Shown in pieces: positions 46,206-55,057 of a stretch of DNA of 64,000 nucleotides (within the stretch, counting starts at the first letter, position 1; every line of letters begins with the position of its first letter). The position numbers and the translations under genes were made by a program. The notes under the pieces are model-generated. The model made no database searches, was not told where the DNA came from, and saw nothing but the letters and a program-made list of their open reading frames with translations. Source of the stretch: JAGTVG01 sp942491935 (GTDB lineage: Bacteria; Bacteroidota; Bacteroidia; Cytophagales; Cyclobacteriaceae); NCBI GenBank assembly GCA_942491935.1, contig CALOCZ010000022.1, positions 1 through 64,000 on the forward strand, read 5' to 3'.

Positions 46206-46340
46206 GATATATAAAATATATATTATATTGTAAATATACAACGAAATATACTAAATAAATGTTACACAAATTGGTGTTATTTTCATCAAATTAAATGTGA
46301 AAATCTGTATCAAATTTTGCCTATCCGATATAATTTACTA

Positions 46341-46444
46341 GACAATGTCATATTTGCAGCTATGATATAGCGGTTGCAGGAGTTTGCGGGCATATAGGGA
46401 TCAATATCTTACCCCTTCTCATTGACAAGGGATATCAGTTTTAA
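46341..46444 (+). pseudogene. Decayed 5' fragment of the NAD-dependent epimerase/dehydratase gene
   Basis: This segment matches the start of the intact gene at 49909 including its leader: both contain CATATTTGCAGCTATG and CATATAGGGATCAAT. The frame after one missing base reads AVAGVCGHIGINILPLLI then DKGYQF and a stop, against AVTGASGHIGINLLPLLL then EKGYEV in the intact gene. It is therefore a truncated, mutated copy in the same orientation, 3.5 kb upstream, with the lacZ gene between the two copies. It encodes nothing useful. Confidence 0.85.
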
Positions 46445-46474
46445 TAATAAATCCCCATCTATATGAATTGTCCT

Positions 46475-49400
46475 TTAATTCTCAGTTAAAATAATTTTAT
46501 TTAATTCCCATATCTTTTCCTTACCGCCTTCAAAAGGAATCAGCGTAAAGTCGTATTGATATTCTTTTGCTGGAATTTTATATTGATCATGAACAGGTGC
46601 CCCCCAGGTATTGTCACCTCCCACGCCCCTCTGAAGGTAATCAATATTCAGGGTGACCAGGTTTTTTGGTTTTACATCGATGGCATGCCGGTTGGGTTCA
46701 TTCTGTTTTTTATTCTCTATGTCTGATATCCGGATCTGCCAGGCGCTCATATTCATGGGTAGCTTGGCGGTAACCAGAAGGCCGAATTCCTTATCATTTT
46801 GTAATGCCATCCAGCGGACATCCGTTTTATTACCGAATTCCTGGGGCCTGACATAAGGATGATACTGCTCCCAGACTGTCCCTGAATAAAATCCAACCGG
46901 AGCCCCTGTTTTTCTATCCCAGTAACTTTCGTGAGGCCCCCTGCCAAACCAGGACATATTCAGATAGTCGCCAGGCATTTCAAGGCTCATCCCTATCTTA
47001 GGCAGTTCCGGGAGATCGGTGGAGCCGGGAATGAAATGATTATTTATCTTGATCATTCCATTTGAGAAAAAGGAATAATCAACTTTCAGGGTTGATCCGG
47101 AGGCTGGCAGATCCAGAACAGTACTTATCGTTACCTTTTTAGGACTATCGATGATGGTTTTAACATCTCGCAATTCTGACAAGGATCCTTCATTTTTCCA
47201 GATCTTACACCTTTGAGGCATGTGATTCCCAAGGTCATTATCCACCGGAGCTCTCCAGAAGTTCGGGATTAATGGTTCTTTTAATAACGGGTTATTCTTA
47301 TAGTTCATCGAACTGAGCCTTCCACTCTTTTTGGACATGGTATATGAAAATTCAGTACCACGAATAATAATATTTTCATCATTTTCCTCCACACTTAAGT
47401 CAGGAAAGTTGTGCAGCTTCAATGGATCCAGGTCTTTCCAAATAGGAATTTCAAACTGTTCCCAGGCTACTAAATGGTTTTCAGGTAATAAGGGAAGTTT
47501 ATCTTTTGTTCTGAATTGTACAAACATAAAATATTCGACACCTGGCTCAACAAATATTTTCGGAACCGGAATATGTACGATTTTCGATTGATGCGGAGCT
47601 AATTTTATTGACGGTATAGATCCTTCAGCAATCTTCTCACCTTTAGCTTCTATGAACCACGAAGCTGAATACTTTTGCAGATCTGTAAAATCGTATTTAT
47701 TTGTGATCTCAAATTCACCTTTTAATAGATTAACCGGTTTAATATCAACATACTGGTATACTTTTTTAACTTCCCAGATATGCGGATTCAGGTTCCTGTT
47801 GGCCTGGACAAGACCGTTTATACAGAAATTTGAATCGTTGTCAACCGGTGCATGGTCATAATCCCCACCATAGGCAAAATAAGCTTCTCCGGCATCATTG
47901 TATTCTTCCAGAGCCTGGTCCACCCAATCCCATATAAATCCACCCTGCAGGCTTTCATATTTCTCGATAACATCCCAGTAATCCTGAAAGTTACCCACAC
48001 TGTTCCCCATCGCATGTGCATATTCACATAGGATCAAAGGCCTCGACGGGTTGGATAAGGCATATTCTTCAATCTGTGGAATTTTATGATACATAGGGGC
48101 CTGTATATCTGTATACTGGCTGTATTGTGCCATTTCGTATTGAACAGGCCTGGATGGATCCCTTTCTTTTATCCAGTTATAGGCTTCAATAAAGCAGACT
48201 CCAAAGCCAGCTTCATTACCAAGAGACCAGGTAATGATAGAAGGGTGGTTCTTATCCCGTTCAACCATTCTTTCTGTACGGCTTAATTGAGCTTTGATCC
48301 ATTGTGGCCGGTTTCCAAGGGTAATTGCGGTATCCCCGATATCCAGGCCGTGGGATTCAACGTTGGCTTCATCTACGACATATAATCCATATTGGTCACA
48401 AAGCTCATACCACCTGGGATGATTTGGATAATGTGCCGTCCTTACGGCATTTATATTAAATTCTTTCATTAATTGAATATCACGGATCATGGAGGCCTCA
48501 TCAATTGCATGTCCTGTTACCGGATCATGTTCATGCCTGTTTACCCCTTTGATCGTAATTGCAGTCCCGTTTACATGAAGAAGGCCATTTTTTATTTCCA
48601 CTTTCCGGAATCCGGTTTTGCAAGATATTGCCTCCTGCATTTGACCTTCGTTGCTTTTCAATTGAATCAACACATCATATAAATGAGGTGTTTCTGCTGT
48701 CCATTTTTTCGGATTTTCCACCATTGAGGAAAGATGGGTCATGGTTTTATCATTGGAATGAACTTCAGGAACTTCGGTATGTAATGTCAGGATGGTTTTT
48801 TGATCTTTTAAAAGCCTTACATCCAGTGACAATCCGGTAATTGATGTGTTTCCGTGGTTTTTAACCTCAATGTCAATGTCAAATATTCCATTTCTATATT
48901 TTTCATCCAGGTTACTTCTTATGAAATAGTCCTGAATATGTTGTTTGGGTGTGGAATACAGATAGACATCCCGGTCAATTCCACTCAAACGCCACATATC
49001 CTGACCTTCGAGGTAGCTGCCATCTGACCACCTGTATACTTCAATGGCTACGGTATTGGTTCCGGAAGAAACGTAAGTGGTAATATTAAATTCAGCGGGC
49101 AGTTTGGAACCCTGGCTGTAACCCACCTTTTCGCCATTCACCCAGATATAAAAGGCTGAGCGAGCTGCGCCAATATGGATGAATATTTCTTCTTCATTCC
49201 AATTTTCCGGCAGATTAAATGTTTTTTTATAGGAACCAACCGGGTTATAGTCATTGGGGATCGATGGCCATTCAGGGGGGAAAGGAAACTCTTCGTCAAG
49301 ATATTGAGGTACTCCGTATCCCTGCCTTTCCCAGTTTCCCGGAACAATGATGTCCTCCCATCCGGATACATCAAAGTCGTTTTTATAGAAGTCGATGGGT

Positions 49401-49687
49401 CTCTCATCCGGTTTTCTTACCCAGAAAAATTTCCATTTACCATTCAGATCTATAAAGTTTTCAGCATCCTTCCTGTCTGACCGAAAGGCCTGGTCTGTAT
49501 TCCGGTAGGGAAAGAATGAACTATGTGATTCTTCCTTATTTATTTCAAAGATCTGTTCATTTTCCCAGTCATGGGTATATGCTGTTGAGGAATTTTGATT
49601 GAAGTCTTTTTGGCAAGCTGAAAATAAAAGTAAAATTGCCAGGATGAAGAAATGGGAAATTCTGATTGAAAAGTGATCAGGGATCAT
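46475..49687 (-). CDS. lacZ: Beta-galactosidase, GH2 LacZ type, lipoprotein
   Basis: GH2 retaining hydrolase acting on terminal beta-galactosides. The 1070-residue protein has a lipoprotein signal (Cys25 in LFSAC), so it is probably envelope-anchored. Domain order is that of LacZ: sugar-binding jelly roll (about 75-240), immunoglobulin-like domain, TIM barrel with acid/base Glu492 in WSLGNEAGFG and nucleophile Glu555 in LILCEYAHAMGN, a linker, and a C-terminal beta-sandwich ending with GGDNTWGAPVHDQY. No polysaccharide-utilisation genes (SusC/D) flank it. It lies between a truncated duplicate and the intact copy of a dehydrogenase gene. Confidence 0.95.
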   Translation of the reverse strand: MIPDHFSIRISHFFILAILLLFSACQKDFNQNSSTAYTHDWENEQIFEINKEESHSSFFPYRNTDQAFRSDRKDAENFIDLNGKWKFFWVRKPDERPIDFYKNDFDVSGWEDIIVPGNWERQGYGVPQYLDEEFPFPPEWPSIPNDYNPVGSYKKTFNLPENWNEEEIFIHIGAARSAFYIWVNGEKVGYSQGSKLPAEFNITTYVSSGTNTVAIEVYRWSDGSYLEGQDMWRLSGIDRDVYLYSTPKQHIQDYFIRSNLDEKYRNGIFDIDIEVKNHGNTSITGLSLDVRLLKDQKTILTLHTEVPEVHSNDKTMTHLSSMVENPKKWTAETPHLYDVLIQLKSNEGQMQEAISCKTGFRKVEIKNGLLHVNGTAITIKGVNRHEHDPVTGHAIDEASMIRDIQLMKEFNINAVRTAHYPNHPRWYELCDQYGLYVVDEANVESHGLDIGDTAITLGNRPQWIKAQLSRTERMVERDKNHPSIITWSLGNEAGFGVCFIEAYNWIKERDPSRPVQYEMAQYSQYTDIQAPMYHKIPQIEEYALSNPSRPLILCEYAHAMGNSVGNFQDYWDVIEKYESLQGGFIWDWVDQALEEYNDAGEAYFAYGGDYDHAPVDNDSNFCINGLVQANRNLNPHIWEVKKVYQYVDIKPVNLLKGEFEITNKYDFTDLQKYSASWFIEAKGEKIAEGSIPSIKLAPHQSKIVHIPVPKIFVEPGVEYFMFVQFRTKDKLPLLPENHLVAWEQFEIPIWKDLDPLKLHNFPDLSVEENDENIIIRGTEFSYTMSKKSGRLSSMNYKNNPLLKEPLIPNFWRAPVDNDLGNHMPQRCKIWKNEGSLSELRDVKTIIDSPKKVTISTVLDLPASGSTLKVDYSFFSNGMIKINNHFIPGSTDLPELPKIGMSLEMPGDYLNMSWFGRGPHESYWDRKTGAPVGFYSGTVWEQYHPYVRPQEFGNKTDVRWMALQNDKEFGLLVTAKLPMNMSAWQIRISDIENKKQNEPNRHAIDVKPKNLVTLNIDYLQRGVGGDNTWGAPVHDQYKIPAKEYQYDFTLIPFEGGKEKIWELNKIILTEN

Positions 49688-49711
49688 CGGGATTCAGGTT
49701 TAATATGTTTT

Positions 49712-49741
49712 CAAAAATAATTGAACAAATGTATAGTTCAA
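49712..49741 (-). promoter_or_regulatory. Promoter of the lacZ-type gene
   Basis: On the minus strand TTG is followed by 19 nt and TATTTTTG, matching the Bacteroidota -33/-7 pattern. The -7 box lies 24 bp before the ATG at 49687, so the leader is very short. Confidence 0.7.
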
Positions 49742-49908
49742 GCCTATTTCTGAATTTGTTTAATCAGCATGAATTTATTCATAACTTAAACCAGAATACT
49801 TGATGATCAATCAATTCAGGCCAAATATTTTCGACATCTATTCTTACAAATTCCTAAAAATTGATTCCTGTTCTTTAATAATTGACAAATTGGCGCATAT
49901 TTGCAGCT

Positions 49909-50886
49909 ATGGTAGTAGCAGTAACAGGCGCCTCCGGACATATAGGGATCAATCTCCTGCCACTTCTTTTAGAAAAGGGATACGAGGTCAGGGCATTGGT
50001 TCATAAAAATACCAAGGCATTTGAAGGTATGGATGTAACTCCTGTAAAAGGAGATCTGATGGACAAGCAATCACTGATTGAATGTATTGACGGGGCCGAG
50101 GTTCTGATTCATCTGGCTGGTGTGATCACTTTAGAGAAGAAATCTGCTGAGGTATTAAGGGTAAATATTGAAGGGACCAGGAATTTGCTTGATGCGGCGA
50201 AAGAATTGGGTGTAAAGAAATTTATATTTTTCAGTTCTATTCACGCGCTGAATGTTTTCCCGCTAACAGGGGTTATGGATGAAACCAGGGAATTAAACAA
50301 AAAAAGTCTATTTGATTATGATCAATCGAAAGTAAAAGGAGAGGAAATGGTCATGGAAGCTTCCGGGAATGGATTTCGCACGGTTATACTGAATCCTACT
50401 GCCGTTCTTGGACCGAATGATTTCAAGCCTTCTCAATTGGGAAGGGCACTGATCCAATATTATAAAGGCAATATTCCCGCCACATTGAACGGAGGGTATA
50501 ATTTTGTGGATGTCCGCGACGTAGCTGATGCAACGGTAAAGGCCATCGATAAAGGCAGAAATGGTCATAGGTATATCATTTCAGGAAGCTGGAAAAGCAT
50601 TATGGACTTAGGGGAGACAGTAAACAAATTTGGTGGAAGTAAAGCGCCTAAAATAACCGTTCCATTCTGGTTGGCCAGGTTGGGTGCAGGATTCCTTAAT
50701 CATTTTTCATCCGGGAAGGATGAGGAAAGATTGTTTGCACCGGCATCCCTTGATACCCTTGAAAACAGCCATAGAAATATTTCAAATGAAAAAGCCATTC
50801 ATGATTTAGGTTATCATCCCAGATTTTTTGATCAGACCATCAGAGATACAGTTGAATGGTTCAAGGTGAACAATTATTTATCATAA
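49909..50886 (+). CDS. NAD(P)-dependent epimerase/dehydratase (extended SDR)
   Basis: The 325-residue extended short-chain dehydrogenase has the dinucleotide motif TGASGHIG (residues 6-13), DLMDKQSL in the second turn and HLAGVIT. It has the catalytic Ser109/110 with the Tyr137-x-x-x-Lys141 pair in DYDQSK. Sequence resembles dihydroflavonol-4-reductase/3-beta-hydroxysteroid-dehydrogenase-like members. The ATG at 49909 is chosen because the family's strand starts there. It is followed after one base by a steroid 5-alpha-reductase-like gene, suggesting consecutive reactions on one lipid or steroid-like substrate. Confidence 0.88.
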   Translation: MVVAVTGASGHIGINLLPLLLEKGYEVRALVHKNTKAFEGMDVTPVKGDLMDKQSLIECIDGAEVLIHLAGVITLEKKSAEVLRVNIEGTRNLLDAAKELGVKKFIFFSSIHALNVFPLTGVMDETRELNKKSLFDYDQSKVKGEEMVMEASGNGFRTVILNPTAVLGPNDFKPSQLGRALIQYYKGNIPATLNGGYNFVDVRDVADATVKAIDKGRNGHRYIISGSWKSIMDLGETVNKFGGSKAPKITVPFWLARLGAGFLNHFSSGKDEERLFAPASLDTLENSHRNISNEKAIHDLGYHPRFFDQTIRDTVEWFKVNNYLS

Positions 50887-50887
50887 T

Positions 50888-51646
50888 ATGGATTATTCAT
50901 TATTCAACATATTACTATATGCCTGGATCGGATTGGCAGTTATTACATTTATTTCGCTTTTCTTCATTTCAGCACCTTATGGCCGATTCATCAGAAAAAA
51001 CTGGGGGCCTGAAATTCCGAATTGGCTTGGATGGATCATAATGGAGTTGCCATCGCCGGTGTTGGTCGTGTATTTTGTGGTTACCGGGGAAGGCTTGAAA
51101 AATGCTGTAATATGGTTCTTAGTTGCCTTATGGGTTTTGCATTATTTTCACAGGACCTTCATTTATCCTTTCAGGATCAGCTCAAGAAACAAGAAGATGC
51201 CCTCTACAGTGGCTTTAATGGCCCTTGTCTTTAATATAGGAAATGGTTTTTTCAATGGATACTATCTGGGGAACTATGCAGGGAGTCTCCATCATTATAC
51301 TTTTACCAATATCTTCTTTATTGCAGGGCTGATATTGTTTTTTGTAGGTGCATTCATTAACCTGCAATCGGACCAGATCCTGATCAATTTGAGGAAAAAT
51401 ACTGAGAAAAGTTATGCTATCCCAAGAGGGGGGATGTTTAAATATGTTTCTTCTCCCAACTATTTTGGCGAGTTGGTGGAATGGCTGGGATTTGCTATTA
51501 TGGCAGCAGGATTACCCGGTTTTGCCTTTTTCATATGGACCTTCGCTAACCTGGTACCCAGGGCGATTGATAACCACAAATGGTATAAACAGGAATTTAA
51601 AGACTATCCCCCGGAACGAAAAGCCATCATCCCATTCATCCTGTAA
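50888..51646 (+). CDS. Steroid 5-alpha-reductase family (SRD5A-like) membrane oxidoreductase
   Basis: This integral membrane NADPH-dependent reductase would saturate the 4,5 double bond of a 3-oxo-4-ene steroid or a similar enone. The 252-residue protein has about seven hydrophobic segments. Its C-terminal half matches human SRD5A1 well: AIPRGGMFKYVSSPNYFGE, LVEWLGFAIMAAG, NHKWYKQEF and YPPERKAIIPFIL align with the human PRGGLFEYVTAANYFGE, EWCGYA, EHHEWY and IIIPFLF segments, including the conserved Tyr, Asn, Glu and Arg. The true substrate here is not known. It is co-transcribed with the dehydrogenase gene, one base between stop and start. Confidence 0.85.
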   Translation: MDYSLFNILLYAWIGLAVITFISLFFISAPYGRFIRKNWGPEIPNWLGWIIMELPSPVLVVYFVVTGEGLKNAVIWFLVALWVLHYFHRTFIYPFRISSRNKKMPSTVALMALVFNIGNGFFNGYYLGNYAGSLHHYTFTNIFFIAGLILFFVGAFINLQSDQILINLRKNTEKSYAIPRGGMFKYVSSPNYFGELVEWLGFAIMAAGLPGFAFFIWTFANLVPRAIDNHKWYKQEFKDYPPERKAIIPFIL

Positions 51647-51864
51647 TATCCCGGATAGAGCCTTGTTTTCAAGCAATCATAGCTGATCAGGATACTGGAA
51701 ATAATGTTTAAATCCTGTTTGGTGCTATTAATGCGATATCGATGAATAAATCATGATTGAGTACTCTGAGATATTCCATCAAAAAATGCCTAAAGTGGAG
51801 GGCGGTCCACTTGACTAGTCCTAAATAAGCGTTACAGATTATAGGACTAAAATATAATTTTATT

Positions 51865-51896
51865 AATCCCCAAAGTTATTTGGGGATTATTTTTTC
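51865..51896 (+). terminator. Terminator downstream of the SDR/5-alpha-reductase operon
   Basis: A 10-bp perfect stem (AATCCCCAAA with TTTGGGGATT) and a 4-base loop is followed by a T-rich stretch on the plus strand. It is 219 bp after the reductase stop, next to the edge of the degraded insertion sequence. Confidence 0.75.
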
Positions 51897-51914
51897 TTAT
51901 TTTTAATTTTTCAT

Positions 51915-53008
51915 TTTGTTATGCATTTGTTCTGGTGTTACTGTTGCATGAATAATGAGGCCTAAAGGTATTGTATGCGTCTTTTCATCAACTATTATTT
52001 TAAGCAATTTACTGTTGTGAGCATATTTATTCAGTTCAAATTTATTTTATTATCCCATTTACTCTTTCGGCTCTGCATTGGCATAGGGATCCAACATTCC
52101 GTCATTGAACAGATAAGTCCATCTTTACTTTTTGTTTTGGTATGCTTCCACAGTACTGAATACCTCTGTCTGAATGGTGTATTAATGGCTTATCCTTATA
52201 CTGTCTATTCTTTGGCTCGAGAGCTCTGATACTTCCCTGGGCATGAGACTATCTGATAATCATATCAAGAATCTTTTCGAATAGGCATCTGTTATAAGTG
52301 ATAAATATTGATGGTTGCCTCTACTCCCAATATAGGTTATATCACTAACCCAAATTTGCTCCGGTCTTGTGGGCTCAATATCAAATATCGTTTTTTGCTG
52401 CGGAACATATGCTTTGGTTTGTAGTCGTCCTTGCTGGTTGTGGCTTTATGTTCATATTATTGGCTTTCAATATGGCAAAAGCTATCCTGCCAACACCTAG
52501 CTCTAAAGAGGTTCGTTAAGCTATGGTAAAGCCAGTACCAACTCGAGAAGATCCCGCCTAATGCCGCCATCGCTCACCTGAGCATATACTGCGATGCCTT
52601 TGCCGCCATCCAGCCCGATAATAGCTTTGTCTACTCATCCCGAACAATCCAAAGTCCTATTGCTTTTTTGAACTTTATAACTCGATTTCGGCAAGGAGTT
52701 TTCTGATCTGATGCCATATTCTTGCTCGCCAAAAGATTTTCTAATAGCAGCTTTATCGCTGGCATTGATCTCTCTTGTTAAGATTTTTCCTTTTCCAGTA
52801 AACGAACTTTCCTACTCAAATAACGGGAGTCTTTCATTGTGTAATCGGTTTGAAAATCCTTGTCAAAGGACATATTTTCTGCGCCATTCGGTAATGGTTG
52901 TCCTTGATGCCATACTTCGCTGGCCCCTCGGTTACTATCAATCCTTCTCAACCTCCGGACTCGATATTTGAACTGATAATCCTTTGTGTGCGCTTGATAT
53001 ACAACCAT
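51915..53008 (-). mobile_element. Degraded IS3-family insertion sequence
   Basis: On the minus strand the rve (DDE) integrase core is readable: PTRPEQIWVSDITYIGSRGN then HQYLSLITDAYSKRF (first Asp, about 52261-52385), HHSDRGIQYC (second Asp, about 52148-52190) and a C-terminal TPEQMH. Upstream pieces resemble the OrfA helix-turn-helix (AKYGIKDN joined to TITEWRRKY after a frame change, about 52880-52930). At least three frameshifts and several stop codons separate these parts, so no transposase can be made. Terminal repeats were not identified, so the edges are approximate. Confidence 0.85.
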
Positions 53009-53042
53009 TACTTCATATCTTTTGCAGGACGAGACAACTGAT

Positions 53043-53072
53043 AAAAAAAGAGGCTGCTTTTGAGACAGCCTC
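53043..53072 (-). terminator. Terminator of the DUF4136 gene
   Basis: On the minus strand a GAGGCTG/CAGCCTC stem with a short loop is followed by seven T residues. It begins 28 bp after the DUF4136 stop. Confidence 0.78.
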
Positions 53073-53099
53073 CTCCTATCAGTATGTATTTTATATTTA

Positions 53100-53675
53100 C
53101 TATTTTGCTGCAGGAACCGGATACTGCTTCATAATCTTAGCAGCATTCTTTGGTATCGTCTTGTCCCTTTTTGATGCTTTTTCATTTATTGTTTTTTGTA
53201 ACACACCCTGCCAGGCTAATTTTTTAGTACCGGCATCATAGACATCCACCACCAGGGTTCCAACCTCATAATCATTTTCACTGTAGGTGGTTGTGGATGT
53301 TCCCATACCCGCGCCCATACCCATGCCCCAGCCATAGCCGTATCCCATACCCATACCGCCCATGTAATTGGTATAGGCTGTAGTGCTTGTTTTATTATCA
53401 ATAACAAGGAAAAGTGTTACCACTGCATCGGCATTGTCCTCTACCAGGGTCATATTTCGTGCATCAAATTCAGCTTTAAAAGCATCCAATATGCGGGTTT
53501 TGTCCAGATCATTGATTAATTTATCGCTGTCATTCTGCCATCCGGCAAAGCTATACGTTTTGTACTTGGTGAAATCGATTGTTTTGTCATAGTCACTTTT
53601 TACCTGGGCCTGCAGCATGCCCGTTAAAAACAAGCACAGGGTCAGTAAAGTTGAAATTTTAAGAGATTTTTTCAT
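53100..53675 (-). CDS. DUF4136 domain protein, exported
   Basis: The 191-residue protein has a signal peptide (about residues 1-23, ending MLQAQ) and the DUF4136 pattern DYDKTIDFTKYKTYSFAGWQ, then DAVVTLFLVIDNKT. A Gly/Met/Tyr-rich central run follows (about residues 105-130), then GTLVVDVYDAGTKKLAWQGVLQKT. The family is made of periplasmic or outer-membrane-associated proteins of unknown function. It begins the minus-strand outer-membrane run. Confidence 0.88.
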   Translation of the reverse strand: MKKSLKISTLLTLCLFLTGMLQAQVKSDYDKTIDFTKYKTYSFAGWQNDSDKLINDLDKTRILDAFKAEFDARNMTLVEDNADAVVTLFLVIDNKTSTTAYTNYMGGMGMGYGYGWGMGMGAGMGTSTTTYSENDYEVGTLVVDVYDAGTKKLAWQGVLQKTINEKASKRDKTIPKNAAKIMKQYPVPAAK

Positions 53676-54027
53676 TGTTTGTATTTTTAAAATTTAAGTA
53701 TTGATATCGTTAATATTCTCTATTGTTAAGTGTTTACGAATTGAAATCTTTATAGTATGGTAATTCAAGAAGAATTAAGTATCTGATGTGTCTTCAAATT
53801 TACTGCTTATAAACTACATTGGCAATCCTTTTATTAATTAGAAATAAAATTGCGATTTCGTAAACAATTCATTTTCTCGTTTATTAGATATTCATTGTTA
53901 TATAACATATCAACCTTAGGCATTTTGGCCTGATAATCCATTACTCTTAAGGAGTAAAAAAAGATATATTGGATAGCAAGGGGTGAAAAATCTGAGATAC
54001 GTTTTTTTTTAATAGAATTAGTATGTT
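53676..54027. other. 352-bp gap between DUF4136 and ppk2
   Basis: AT-rich; no convincing gene (the only frame of note begins with TTG and has no matching family features). No promoter with correct spacing was found. Confidence 0.4.
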
Positions 54028-54771
54028 TCAATCCACTTTAAGTATTGAAATTACTTCCGGGTTGATATCCATACTTACACCCGTATCACCTTTTTCAGGG
54101 TAGTCATATTGATTAACCACATAGCGGATTGCTTCAAGTCTTGCAGTATCTTTATTGTTCCCATTTATGACGATCCATGGGCAATATTCTGTAGCAGTCC
54201 GGTCAAACATTTTAAACTTGTACTTCGTATAATCTTTCCATTTCTGCTGTGCAACAGCATCAACAGTACTCAATTTCCATTGAAACAAAGGATTGGTCTT
54301 TCTTCTTTTCAGGCGTTTTTTCTGCTCAGTTATTTCAATTGAGAACCAGAATTTGATGATTTTAATGCCATCTTCAACGAGCATTTTTTCAAGAATATTT
54401 ACCGTATTCATGAACTGTTCATGTTGTTCAGGAGTACAAAATCCCATAACCGGCTCCACAACTGCCCGATTGTAATAGCTTCTGTCAAAAAAAGCAATTT
54501 CCCCGGGATCAGGTAGATGTTTAATATATCTCTGAAAGTACCATTGGCCGCGTTCGATTACAGTAGGTTTTGTAAGAGCCACAATCCTGTACCACCGCGG
54601 ATTCAGATAACGTACAAACCGCATAATTCCTCCTCCTTTTCCGGCCGTATCGCGGCCTTCAAAAATTATCAGAAGCCGCTGATCGGTTTCATGTAAATGG
54701 GTTTGTAACTTAACAAGCTCTGTTTGAAGTTTGATATATTCCGGATTGGTTTCAAGAGATAGTAGTTTCAT
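54028..54771 (-). CDS. ppk2: Polyphosphate kinase 2 (PPK2 family)
   Basis: PPK2 uses polyphosphate to phosphorylate GDP, ADP or AMP, depending on class. The 247-residue protein has the Walker A FEGRDTAGKGGG (residues 38-48), the lid motif RYLNPRWYR and the Walker B FFDRSYYNRAVVEPVMG (94-110). It is single-domain, about the size of class I/III members; the class cannot be set from motifs alone. A -7-like TAAATTTG lies at 54820-54827, about 50 bp upstream, but no TTG is spaced correctly. It sits beside CorA and exported proteins that might link to stress or phosphate storage. Confidence 0.93.
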   Translation of the reverse strand: MKLLSLETNPEYIKLQTELVKLQTHLHETDQRLLIIFEGRDTAGKGGGIMRFVRYLNPRWYRIVALTKPTVIERGQWYFQRYIKHLPDPGEIAFFDRSYYNRAVVEPVMGFCTPEQHEQFMNTVNILEKMLVEDGIKIIKFWFSIEITEQKKRLKRRKTNPLFQWKLSTVDAVAQQKWKDYTKYKFKMFDRTATEYCPWIVINGNNKDTARLEAIRYVVNQYDYPEKGDTGVSMDINPEVISILKVD

Positions 54772-55057
54772 AAGAAGTAATAGATTTTTAGAATTTTAAA
54801 TCCCACTAGTGTCACATGCCAAATTTATAATTGTATAAACCCAGGAAATCATAACTAGTTCACTAAGATATTATTTGACATTAAATATCAAAAGCCAAAC
54901 CTGATGATTTTGAAGTTTAAATATGTTTCTAATTTCATCAATTGCCTTTTAAAATACTGAACTTATTTTCAAATATCAGGTATCACACAGGGCTTACAGT
55001 GTTCTTAATCTCATAAACTAGCTTTAAAAAAAGCTCCTGAAGGCACTTAAATTCCAT

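Noticed and set aside
53834..54031. 65-codon minus-strand frame after ppk2
   Set aside because: Begins with TTG overlapping the ppk2 stop, has no matching family features, and lies in AT-rich spacer.
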